Below, in pieces: positions 12,100 through 23,650 of a stretch of DNA of 64,000 nucleotides (the stretch's first letter is position 1; the number at the start of each line of letters is the position of its first letter). The stretch is from assembly GCA_946800325.1 (NCBI GenBank), contig OX326961.1, forward strand, positions 1,032,655 to 1,096,654. Reading direction: 5' to 3'. A program made the translations under genes and the position numbers. The notes under the pieces are model-generated. The model was not told where the DNA came from, did not search any database, and saw only the letters and a list, made by a program, of their open reading frames with translations. The DNA comes from Luzula sylvatica. Its lineage: Eukaryota; Streptophyta; Magnoliopsida; Poales; Juncaceae.

Positions 12100-14640
12100 T
12101 GTAATTATTTGTCTTAGATAAAAGATTGTGTATTCACTTATTAATTGTTATTTGTTATGTTTATAGAAAAAATATCATAAAATCAATATGAAAATTATTA
12201 AATGTGTAATTTGATATAATATCATAAAATAAATTAATGAATGTCACAAAAAATATGAAAATTATTAAATTTGTAAAGCATGATATAAATTAATGAAATC
12301 ACAAAATAAATATGAAATCATATCATAAAATAAATTAATGAATAACACAAAACAAATATGAAAAAATTATTCAATGCGTAAAGCATGATAGGAATTAATG
12401 AATATCAAATAACAAAATAAATATGAAATCATTCAATAAATATGAAAACATGATATAAATATTAATATAATTAAGGTAGAACATGGTATAAAGATCATAA
12501 ATTAAATTCTTAAATGGTTAAATGGGTAAAACATGATATAAATTAATAGATATAATCAAATCATAAAATAAATATGGAAATTATATAATGTGTGATAGAA
12601 AATCACAGAGATGAGGTGGCTCAATGTGGGATTTTTAATGTAATTGTTTGTATTAGATAAAAAATTGTGGATTCACTTATTAATTGTTATTTGTAATGTT
12701 TACAGAAAAAATATCATAAAACCAATATGAAAATTATTAAATGTGTAATTTGATATAATATCATAAAATAAATTAATGAATATCACAAAAACAAATATAT
12801 AAATTATTAAATGCGTAAAGCATGATATAAATTAATGAAATCACAAAATAAATATGAAATCATATCATAAAATAAATTAATGAATAGCACAAAACAAATA
12901 TGAAAAAATTATTAAATGCGTAAAGCATGATATAAATTAATGAATATCAAATCACAAAATAAATATGAAATCATACAATAAATGTGAAAACATGATATAA
13001 ATATGAATATAATTAAGATAGAACATGATATAAAGATCATAAAATAAATTATTAAATGGTTAAATGGGTAAAACATGATATAAATTAATGGATACATGAT
13101 ATAAATTAACGGATATAATCAAATCATAAAATAAATATGGAAATTATATAAATATTAATATGTGTGATAGAAAGTCAAAGAGATGATGTGGCTCAATGTG
13201 GGATTTTTAATATAATTGTTTGTATTAGATAATAGATTGTGTATTCACTTATTAATTGTTATTTGTTATGTTTGCAGAAAAAATATCATAAAATCAATAT
13301 GAAAATTATTAAATGTGTAATTTGATATAATATCATAAAAAAAATATGAAAATTATTAAATGCGTAAAGCATGATATAAATTAATGAAATCACAAAATAT
13401 ATATGAAATCATATCATAAAATAAATTAATGAATATCACAAAACAAATATGAAAAAAATATTAAATGTGTAAAGCATGATATAAATTAATGAATATCAAA
13501 TCACAAAATAAATATGAAATCATAAAATAAATTAGAAAACATGATATAAATATTAATATAATTAAGATAGGACATGATATAAAGATTATAAAATAAATTA
13601 TTAAATGGTTAAATGGGTAAAACATGATATAAATTAATGAATACATGATATAAATTAATGGATATAATCAAATCATAAAATGTAAAGCATGATATAAATT
13701 AATGAATATCAAATCACAAAATAAATATGAAATCATAAAATAAATATGAAAACATGATATAAATATTAATATAATTAAGATAGAACATGATATAAAGATC
13801 ATAAAATAAATTATTAAATGGTTCAATGGGTAAAACATGATATAAATTAATGGATACATGATATAAATTAATGAATATAATCAAATCATAAAATAAATAT
13901 GGAAATTATATAAATATTAATCACAAAATAAATATGAAATCATAAAATAAATATGAAAACATGATATAAATATTAATATAATTAAGGTAGAACATGATAT
14001 AAAGATCATAAAATAAATTATTAAATGATTAAATGGGTAAAACATTATATAAATTAATGGATACATGATATAAATGAATGGATATAATCAAATTATAAAA
14101 TAAATATGAAAATTATATAAATATTAATATGTGTGATAGAAAGTCAAAGATGAGGTGGCTCAATGTGAGAGCTCAAAAATATCCACTCTTTAAAGGGAGA
14201 AAAATATTAATATAATTAAGGTAGAACATGATATAAAGATCATAAAATAAATTATTAAATGGTTAAATGGGTAAAACATGATATAAATTAATGAATACAT
14301 GATATAAATTAATGGATATAATCAAATCATAAAATAAATATGGAAATTATATAAATATTAATCACAAAATAAATATAAAATCATAAAATAAATATGAAAA
14401 CATGATATAAATATTAATATAATTAATATAGAACATGATATAAAAATCCTAAAATAAATTATTAAATGGTTAAATGGGTAAAACATGATATAAATTAATG
14501 GATACATGATATAAATTAATGGATATAATCAAATCATAAAATAAATATAGAAATTATATAAATATTAATATGTGTGATAGAAGTCAAAGATGATGTGACT
14601 CAATGTGAGAGTTCAAAAACATCCACTCTTTAAAGGGAGA
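12100..14640. repeat. AT-rich tandem/interspersed repeat array (about 550-bp units breaking into about 200-240-bp units)
   Basis: The segment beginning TTAGATAAAAGATTGTG recurs at about 12114, 12653 and 13226 (spacings about 540 and 570). A second unit, ATTAAATGGTTAAATGGG, recurs near 12510, 13053, 13603, 13816, 14025, 14258 and 14467. Each unit contains runs of CATGATATAAATTAATG. Two copies (about 14150-14210 and 14590-14640) end in TCCACTCTTTAAAGGGAGA, which resembles a transposon terminus. Minus-strand open frames of 61-63 residues inside repeated units are by-products of the repeat. Confidence 0.85.
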
Positions 14641-15386
14641 ACAACTTTTGTGTGCTTCTCTCTCCGTTGCCATGTTTTGTTGCCGTGTTTTCTTTCTTTC
14701 ATGGCCTTCGAGCTTCTCTCTCTGAATGTGAATGTGTGTATTTTCTTAAAAAATATTTTTTAATGAAATATCATGGTTTAATAGATGCAAGTATGTTTAT
14801 TTGTGGTTTAAGTTGTTGTAATTTTTCTTCAATTTGATAACTGTTTCAACGAGGAAAGAAGTTTGATAATTTATTTTTGATTAAAAAGTTAAGATAGCAA
14901 ATACTTCCTTAAATAAGAAGATAGTAAATAATTTAGTATCGTTTGCATCTTTCACATAGATTGACTAAAATATAGATTTGAGATTTCATTTTTATTTCTT
15001 TTTGAATAAGAATTCCCATTTCATTTCATTTTCATGTGATGAGATGAAATCTGTTATGAGATTGGTAATGTGGGGGCGTTCTTTTAGATTTGATACAGGA
15101 GATCTCTTATTTTTTCATGTCTTTTATTTTTTGTTGGCTTTACTGTAATTATTAATTATTAATTTTCAATTCATATTTGAATTTTCAATTTTGAAACAAA
15201 TGGACAAATTAAACATACATATTTAAGTTCATGATATGTTAATTTGTTGTTAAGTTATGTAAACATTTGTTATCGGCATATTATTTATTAATTCATTTCT
15301 TCATTTCTAATGACCGTTCTCGAGAAATGAGCTTTCATGACTATAAATTCCTGGAACATACATCCAAACTTGTATCACGTCACATA

Positions 15387-15677
15387 TAATATTATGGAAT
15401 ATTATACTCTTCCCCACTCATTTCCCCCACATTTCACCCATCTCTCAATTAATCCATCATTAGCAAAGTTAATTAATAATTAATTCATAATTATTAAAAA
15501 TTTAATACATAATTAAGATCGTTATAGATTAAAAATTAATTAGAAATATTTAATTATTAATAAATATGAAATTAACCGTTAATTGAGAGAGAGATAATTA
15601 TGAATTAATTGTCTTGGAACTTGTATCATGAAAATGTGGGTGAAATGAGGGGGCATGGTAGAAAGCCTCTAATATTA
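15387..15677. mobile_element. Small MITE-like inverted repeat, about 275 bp
   Basis: TAATATTA flanks both sides (15387-15394, 15670-15677). The right end reversed reads GAGGCTTTCTACCATGCCCC followed by CTCATTTCACCC, and the left side carries CTCTTCCCCACTCATTTCC. The ends are imperfect inverted repeats. A related single end starting GAGGCTTTCTACTGTG lies at 18846. Confidence 0.5.
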
Positions 15678-15784
15678 TTATTCTAGACCGGTCTTATTTT
15701 ATAGGAATAGCTATTTTGCAATCATAATCCCTACAAATGGGCTTATCCCAAACCACAAATTTCTTGCACATCCAAACAAGCCCT

Positions 15785-17005
15785 AAGCTGTTTGGCAAGC
15801 GGAATTAGTAGAGTGGAATCAGATTATAAGGTGGAGGAGTAAAAAGTTCTGGAATTAGTAATTCCACAGTTTGTTTGGATGTCCAAATTATAAGATGCTG
15901 GAAAATATAATTCTCTGTTTGGTTGTTTACAAAATTTTGGAATTTCGCTATTGAAAATATAAACTTATGTTTTCATTAAAATTAATACAATATAATAATA
16001 TTGTTATAATATTAAATTAATATAATAATATTATTATTATTATGTTATTATGTTATTATGTTATTATTATTATTATTGTTATTATTATTATTATTGTTAT
16101 TGTTATTATGATATTATATTGTTATAATATTGTAATAATATTATTATTGTTGTCGTTATTATTATATTATATTATAATAATAATAATATTAGTTTGAAAA
16201 TATTAATAATATGATTATAATTAATATAACATTATTGCAATATAAAATTATCATAATATTATTAATTGTAGCAATATTACGGTACTAATTTTAATAATAT
16301 TATAATATTAATTATAATAATAATATAATATTAATAATAATATTGATATTAATATATTATTATAATGCTAATATCAATATTAAAATTAAAATATTGTAAA
16401 TAATAATAATATATTTATTTAAAAATATTTATATATAATAATAATATAATATTTTAAATACATTCTTATATTATTATAATATTGTATTTTATTCATATAA
16501 TAATATATATTATATTATATTGTTTATATATATAATTTAATTATTATGTACAGTAATTATTATATATTATTATAATGATATATAATATTAGAATATATTT
16601 AATAATTATAATATTTTACCCCACTTTAATATATTAGTAATATAATTATTTTAATAATATATAAAAATACTTTAATATTGTAACTTATAAAATTTAAATG
16701 CTTTGTTGTATTATTCTATATTATATTATATTTATTTTATAATTGTTATAGTAATTATTGTTATTATTATTATTAAGATAAGCTCTAAACATAATTAGCA
16801 TGCATTTTATTAACTTTAAACTTTCCATCATCTTGGCACTCTAGATATTTGGAGAATTACAATTTGTAGGTTTTGTATGGAGAAATATTTACCCTCATTT
16901 GCTAATTCCACATTTAAAAGATATCCAAACAAAAAATTTCAATTTGTTGAATCTTAAGAATCTAATTCCTCTTGAAATTCTTACCTCCAAACACCCCCTA
17001 AAAGA
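15785..17005. mobile_element. Probable large MITE-like element with (TTA)n-rich core
   Basis: The left end (CTGTTTGGCAAGCGGAATTA, 15788 on) and the reverse complement of the right end (GGGGGTGTTTGGAGGTAAGA, about 16981-17000) share the GTTTGG(C/A)(A/G)G core of Tourist/Harbinger-type ends. The core (16020-16770) is almost pure A/T with TTA and TTATTA repeats. No transposase was seen. Confidence 0.45.
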
Positions 17006-17774
17006 AATATTATGGGGACCAAACATTTGGTCGTAATTGTAATTGTACGTGTTAGTTATTATTGAGTATTTATTGGTCATGAATGAGTATTGTGTTAGGG
17101 ATATAAGGACTAGAATTTGTCACAAATACTTTTATTGCAATCCAAATTTTGGTCGCTAATAAGAAATTTGAATGTTTTTCACCCACCAGGAAAATCATCA
17201 TTATAAATGAAATTTAATTCATACATTTTCTCTTTATAAAATTCTAAAATACAAAATTGAAATATGGAATTTATCATAAAAAATACATTTAAATCATATG
17301 CAATAATAATCATCACAAAATATATTGAATTCAATATTACAAAATAATTCTACATCATCCAAATGAAAAAAGAAAAATAGATATCGAAGCATATATTTGA
17401 AGTGGATTAACATCATTCATATATACATATGTTACCTAAAATAAAAACAAATTACACAATTTCTCAATATATATCCTTATAACTTAAGCAATGCATTTCA
17501 TCCCCTCCTACAAATCAACTACACATAAAGTTAGACACATAAAAAAGATAACGAATATAAATAATGGAAATATTAATTGAACTGATATAACAAGCTCCAG
17601 TTTTTAGATTAAAAAACGTACAGATCGGTAAATACACTTAATTGCAATTAGGGAGAAGTTGTATTACAAAAGACCGAGAAAGAAATCACAGAATCAAAAT
17701 AAGATCAAATTACATATTTTTTAACAACTTACCTTGAAGAGCTAAGGCCTGCAGCCCTGAAATTGCTCTCCAAG

Positions 17775-18780
17775 ATATATGGTTGGAGCATTTCTGCGTC
17801 TAACCATGTTTGAAAAAAAAAAAATCGAAAAAAAATCCGGTTTCCAAAAATATTCCAAAACTAACCTATACCGGATTTTAAAATCCTGGTAACACCTGAT
17901 TTTAAAAACCCGCCGGATTAATTAGATACAAGTATAATTAATTGGGGAGATTAAACAAAACCCAACAGCACAAACCCGGTAAAAAACTTTATGAAAATGA
18001 CTAATAAATCTCCCCAAAATTTACCCCCCATATCATACATATGCTAGTTAATACATTTAATTAACAAAAATATTAATACATAGCATATAAATAATAATTA
18101 ATGTATTATAATTAATATTTATTTAAATTACTAAATTTGAATTAATATTAGTTAATTTTTTATTACAAACTTTTGAATTTATCATGCTAATTATTTGTGT
18201 TAAATATAATATAGAAAATGTTGTGTTGAAATTCTTGGGACAACAAAATTTTCTTTGTATTTCTCTCTGACCCACGAAACAAAGGGCAAATTTAGTTTGC
18301 TCCAAGATTGCACCACAACATTCTCTTGATTCCATTTAACAAACTTCCCATAATTAAAAAATTACATAATTAAAAATTAAATAATATTAATTTTAATTTA
18401 ATAATTCAAATAAATATTACTTATATTTTAATTAGCTGTTATTTATATGATATTTAATTATTTATTAATTATCATCATAATTAAATGTATAAACTAGAAT
18501 TATACATGATATGAAGGTAAAATTTGGAGAACTTTATCAGTTTTATTTTGACCGGATTATAAAATCCGGTGCTCTTTAAGATTTGTTTAATCTTACCCCA
18601 TAACCATAATTATACCTTTAATTGTGCATGTATCTAATTAATCCGGCGGGTTTTTAAAATCAGGTGCTACCGGGATTTTAAAATTCGGCTTGGTTAGTTT
18701 TAGAATATTTTTTGAAACGAGGTTATTTTTCGAAATTCTTTTTTAAACATGGTTACATGCAGAAATACTCATATATGGTT
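17775..18780. mobile_element. Foldback (MULE-like) element, about 986 bp, arms over 200 bp, 10-bp target duplication
   Basis: ATATATGGTT occurs at 17775-17784 and 18771-18780. Just inside, the left arm reads GAGCATTTCTGCGTCTAACC and the right arm reversed reads GAGTATTTCTGCATGTAACC. The arms continue for roughly 200 bases with CCGGATTTTAAAATCC and CCCGCCGGATTAATTAG blocks in mirror order (17870-17930 and 18600-18700). The AT-rich centre has one 70-codon minus-strand frame (18123-18335) with no recognisable features. Confidence 0.78.
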
Positions 18781-19215
18781 CTTCAACTTAAAATTAATAC
18801 AATTAGCACAATAACAATGAAGTTCCTGCAGAGCAATATTAATTGAGGCTTTCTACTGTGCACCCCAATTTCACCCAAACTTTTCGTGATGATGTTCCCA
18901 ATGAAAATTGGGTGAAAAATATATCCAATTTGCACCCCAAATTTCTTTCAATTAATAAAATGTAATTAAAAGTCAATTAATTAACTTCTAATTAAACTAA
19001 TCAATGATCTAATGAATTAAGTTTCAATTAAAATAATCAAACTAAAATTACAAAATTAATTTGTTTATCCAATTTTACAAGAAGACCCCTAAAAGTTCAT
19101 TAATTTAAAGATGAGTTCTATCATACGATTTAAACAAGGGAGAATTACGTGTATGTCCTTGCTTAGCATGTAAATAACAAATGTATCCTTATAAAATTAC
19201 TAATTACATATTTGT

Positions 19216-20031
19216 CCCTCTTGAACTTTTTTTTTTTTTTTTTTTTGGCTTAAAGGCCCTTAGGCTATTTACAATATCACCATTACAAGTCGAGTTTGTA
19301 TTAAAAACAGTGATCTAAGTTGACGGTTCCATTGATAAAATCAAGGACCTTAAAAACTAGGAAATGAGAATTGGGAAAGGAAATATGGCCAATTCGTTAT
19401 GAATTATTCGTGTCTGTTCACCAGGAAACTCTTCGTGTATGTTCACCAGGAAACTCTTCATCAGGAAATTCTTCGTGTCTGTTCACATTTTCGTGTCTGT
19501 TCACCAGGAAACTCTTCGCGTCTGATCTTAACACTTCGCGTCTGTTCTTAACCAGGCGAGTGGAATTCGTTCTTCGTTCTTTCTGTTCTTTCTGTTCTTA
19601 ACTAGGGGAATCGGGAAATGAAAATTAGGTTTGTTTTCGTTCTGGCCAATTCGTTCTTCGTTTTTCGTTCTTCGTGTATGTTCGTATTCGCTGCAGAATC
19701 TGGTCAGAGAAGGGGGAAAATTGATTGCGAGGGAAAATCGATTGTCAGGGAAGAGGAGAAATTAATTGAGAGGGAAATCGATTGAAGAGAAAGGGGTTGA
19801 AAATGACCGATTAGAGGTAAGTCAGCAGTGAAAAAGGGAAGAGGAGAAACGCAATAAATTGCACAATCTAGGTTTAGGATCACAGTCGACTGTCCAGACG
19901 ATTGCCATGAAGAGCGAAAAGGAAGAGGAAAAGAAGAAGCGTCATAATCTCGCCGTGACTATCGCCACTAGCGAAAGAGAAGAAGTGCCATTTCAAAAAG
20001 AAATAAGATAAAATTGTCCCCTCTTGAACTT
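19216..20031 (-). mobile_element. Poly(A) retroposon, about 790 bp, with 13-bp target duplication
   Basis: CCCTCTTGAACTT is present at 19216-19228 and 20019-20031. The insert opens with about 20 T on the plus strand, so it is a minus-strand insert whose 3' end reads GGGCCTTTAAGCC followed by the A tail. The middle (19400-19600) has several copies of TGTTCACCAGGAAACTCTTC and TTCGTGTCTGTTC. Organisation resembles the 10.1-kb retroposon, but the sequences differ. Confidence 0.65.
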
Positions 20032-20060
20032 GATTTGTATCAAATGTATTCATAATTAAC

Positions 20061-20341
20061 GTTTTCGTTAAATTTATTTATTTATTTATTTTATTTTTTT
20101 TGAGAAAATTCAGAGAAGGCTTAATATCCCTCATCTGAATGCTTGCATTAATAGAAAGTTATAAAAACAATATTACATTAGGCCCAAAGAAACTCAAAAG
20201 TCCAACACGTAATAATAGCTCTAAAGACCATAAAACCAAATGAGACTAAAACTATGCTAACAGTCCTTTGCAACATGTGCCTCTTTCTCTCCCAATCACT
20301 TTCCTCTTCTTCTTCTTCACTTTAGGTTTTCCGTTAAATTT
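20061..20341 (-). mobile_element. 5'-truncated LINE-like 3' end, about 250 bp
   Basis: GTTTTCGTTAAATTTA (20061-20076) is repeated with one extra C at about 20325-20341. The insert starts with a T-rich run followed by TGAGAAAATTCAGAGAAGGC, the reverse complement of a LINE-type tail. It lies 30 bp from the retroposon ending at 20031. Confidence 0.55.
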
Positions 20342-21129
20342 AACGATGGAAAGATGATTTTACCATTATACCCTTCTCTTCCTATTCCGTATCTTTCTCT
20401 TTCCCGAACTGATAGTGATATCTATCTCCTCGGTTTCTTTAACTCCTAACTCCATGTTTCTCCTTCTTTCACCATTTTACTCCCTCTTTCAATGTCCATC
20501 TCCTTGCAGCACTTGAAATCCAAATAAAGAGAGCACATATCTCCCTGTTTCACGATCTCTCTGTCTCTTTCTTGATAATCTTCAAGTCCTATAGTGTCGC
20601 GATAGAGCCAGAGGGATCCCATTAGGGCGGAAAGTAAAGCTATTGGCTTAGCTCTACAATCCGTCAGTAACTAGTAAGTGATGTGAGTAAAGAAAACAAG
20701 GCGATATAAGCTGCAGCTTGCTTCATGTTCCTCTACATATGTTTCTCGGATGAAAATAGAGACTCAAATTGAGCAGCCAATGGTGAAAATGTAACTTTAT
20801 CATTTACGGAATCTATTGATTATGTGATTTGTGATTTGTGATTAACCAGGCATAATTATGTTGAATTCGGGTTTATGACATTAATTGGGGTTGATTGGGG
20901 CTAAACAATAGATATTTCATATTTGAACTTAATTAGTGACGATTTATGATGAATTAGGGTTAATAGATGCTGGTTGAGGGTCAATTTTAACTGAATTTAG
21001 TCACGACAACACTTAATTATAATTCAAGAGAAGATTCCAGAGGCAGAGGAATGCATATTGGTTGAGGAAAATGTTTTTCGAGTCCGGTACTAGCCGCTCC
21101 AAAGGTTGAATGAGATATTTGTTTTTGGT

Positions 21130-21480
21130 TTAAAAGGAAAATTGTAGTTCCCGTAATGATAACCGAAGTTAACAATAGTACAACAACGCGTTGCACTAGC
21201 TAATGATCACAACCGAAATATAAAAGAAGAAACGATTCAATGAAACTTGAATTTTATTATAGAAGAAAGAGAGAGATTACAAAATATTTTCAGGTGTTCA
21301 AATGATACAAACTACATCCCTATTTATAGACTGTATGGTTCATGAACATGACTCTTCACTAGTGTGAACATGACTCTTCACTAGTGTCTATGATCCATGA
21401 ATATGACTCTTCACTAGTGTGAACATAACCTTTCACATGTCCAGAACATCGATGAACATGACATTTCACACATACATGCA
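21130..21480 (-). mobile_element. Possible LTR fragment
   Basis: The minus strand has GTCTATAAATAGGGATG (a TATA box at about 21322-21330) followed by LTR-like sequence. Next to it is a tandem GAACATGACTCTTCACTAGT repeat (21338-21430). Termini were not defined. The spacer from 20342 to 21130 holds nothing else recognised. Confidence 0.35.
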
Positions 21481-21492
21481 TAATAAACTTTA

Positions 21493-22190
21493 TTAATATA
21501 AGGGGAATTCTTGAAAATCCCCCTAACTTTTTTGGGATTTGTCAAAAACCCCCTAACTTTTAGATTTCTTCAAAAACCCCCTAGAAACTAAGTTTCATTC
21601 TTCAAAAACCCCCTACTAGTGTTAACTTTAACATTTCATCCAAATTATTATTTTTGTCCCTAAAATACCCTTCACAATTTATTTTGTAATTGGATTTATT
21701 CCACAAATTAATAAGTAAATAATATTTTGCAATATAATATTTTATAATATTATCTTATGATATTTATTATATTATTCTGTAATTTTTATATGATTTTTAT
21801 ATAAAATTATTTCATGTAAAAAATTAAAATTGTAATATAAAATAGTATTTATTTAATAAAATAATACTATACATATTATAAATATTAAAATAAAAATTGA
21901 GTTGTAAAATATTATCATAAACCATTTTTAGTATAATAACACGGAATATTTAATTTATTTATGTATTTATTAATTTATATTGAATAAAAGAATTTATATA
22001 AGAAAATTAATAAGGGTATTTTTGTCAACAAAAAAAAAATTGGATGGAATGTTAGAGTTAACACTAGTAGGGGGGTTTTGAAGAATGAAACTTAAATTTT
22101 AGGGGATTTTTGAAGAAATCCAAAAGTTAGGGGGTTTTTGACAAATCCCAAAAAAATTAGGGGATTTTTCAAGAATTTCCCTTAATATAA
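21493..22190. mobile_element. Foldback (MULE-like) element, 680 bp, 9-bp target duplication
   Basis: TTAATATAA flanks at 21493-21501 and 22182-22190. The left arm begins GGGGAATTCTTGAAAATCCC; the right arm reversed begins GGGAAATTCTTGAAAAATCC. The arms carry three mirrored CAAAAACCCCCT blocks and the mirrored sequence CTAGTGTTAACTTTAACAT / ATGTTAGAGTTAACACTAG, about 160 bases per arm. The loop is AT-rich with no gene. Confidence 0.8.
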
Positions 22191-22740
22191 AATACTACTT
22201 TATAAATTAACAGTTCCATTAGTGTTTTGCATGATGCAATTTCATTTATAGTTCAATCTTAAATGGATTATTTTCATATTTTTAAGGTTCCATTTTTATG
22301 GACTCTTCTGTAAATTTATAATTTTCTGGATTGTATTGGTATTGTTATCGTTTAAGTGTATTATGGATCATTTTGTAATTTTAAGAAATCTAATCTAATA
22401 TAATTATAATTTAGTGTGGATTTCTAATTTCAATGACAGTATGGATTTTATTGTAATTTTTAAACAATTAATTATATTTGTAAATTTTATTTTTTATGAA
22501 AATTTATTTTTAAATGAAAAACAAAAAATTTCAATTCAGTCATACATTAATTAATAAATATTAAATATCTTGAGACCTTGTCTTAAATATTCATAAATGA
22601 ATAATTAATTAAAATATCTTTGAAAATATATGTATCATAAAGAAAATGACATATGATAGAAGTCTTCGGGAAAAAAATACATTAAAGGAGTGAAATTCCC
22701 TCCGAAAGAGGTGGTTGTTGCAAAAGAGTTATTCTACGAT

Positions 22741-22985
22741 ATTTATTGCGATTAATTGATGCGGTCGTCGCAAATAAATTATTTCTGCGACAATTGTAAC
22801 GACCAATTGATGCGGTCGTCGCAAATAAATTATTTCTGCGACAATTGTAACGACCAATTGATGCGGTCGTCGCAAATAAATGTTTTCTGCGACCACTATA
22901 GCGACCCATTAAAGCGGCCATCGCAAACAAAAAAATTCTGCGAATTCTATAGAGACCAATTGATGCGGTTGTCGCAAATAAATTA
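22741..22985. repeat. Five tandem 51-bp repeats
   Basis: GCGG(T/C)CGTCGCAAA-type blocks begin at 22761, 22812, 22863, 22914 and 22965, exactly 51 bases apart. Units 1 and 2 are nearly identical and units 4 and 5 diverge. Because 51 is a multiple of three, frames stay open on both strands (22756-23037 plus, 22682-22930 minus), giving a 17-residue repeat such as FATTASIGRYNCRRNNL. The GCGAC(C/A) core resembles subterminal repeats of CACTA elements, but no CACTA terminus was seen. Confidence 0.85.
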
Positions 22986-23021
22986 TATTTTTGTTGTTAT
23001 TCTTCCTCCCCTCATTCGGTA

Positions 23022-23650
23022 TCTATCTATAATATAATGCAAGGGGATTTGCTGCCTCCTGGTGCAGCCACGTCAGCAGGGGCCTATTTGTAAAAAAAAA
23101 AAAAAATTACATTTTGGTCCTTTTTATTTACAAATTGGTCCTTTTTTCGAAAAAAAATTACATTTTGGTCCTTTTTGTTTTACATTTTGGTCCTTTATAT
23201 TTGCATTTTGTCCCTTCGAAGTTTTGAAATTTACATTTTAGTCCAGGGGCCTCAAATTGGTCCTATTTTTAAAAAAAAAATTATATTTCGGTCCTTTTTT
23301 CATATTTTGGTCATTTATATTTGCATTTTGGTCCTTCGAAGTTTTAAAATTTACATTTTGGTCCTTTATTATTTTTCTTGCCTGGTGCAGCCACGTCACC
23401 AGGGGCCTATTTGTAAATTTTTTTTTTTTTTTTCATTTTGGTCCTTTTTGATTTACAAATTGGTCTTTTTTTCGAAAAAAATTTACATTTTGGTCCTTTT
23501 TTTCCATTTTGGTCCTTTATATTTGCATTTTGGCCCTTCGAAGTTTTGAAATTTACATTTTAGTCCAGGGGCCTCAAATTGGTCCTATTTTTTTAAAAAA
23601 ATTATATTTTGGTCCTTCGAAGTTTTAAAATTTACATTTTGGTCCTTTAT
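23022..23650 (+). mobile_element. Helitron 5' part, internally duplicated
   Basis: TCTATCTATAATATAATGC follows an A at 23021 and resembles the 5' end at 6049. The next blocks (GCCACGTCAGCAGGGGCC, then ACATTTTGGTCCTTTTT units) match the 6-kb Helitron. The GCAGCCACGTCA block recurs at about 23387, so the interior is duplicated with a period near 330 bp. No hairpin-CTAG end was found, so the copy is probably 3' truncated. Confidence 0.6.

Noticed and set aside
12912..13859. Three similar 61-63-codon minus-strand frames that could be a small gene family
   Set aside because: They lie in successive units of an AT-rich tandem array and consist of Ile/Phe/Tyr-rich translation of repeats.
23175..23549. 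124-codon frame with repeated ILVLYICIL motifs resembling a membrane protein
   Set aside because: It is the translation of TTTTGGTCC-type repeats inside a Helitron fragment.
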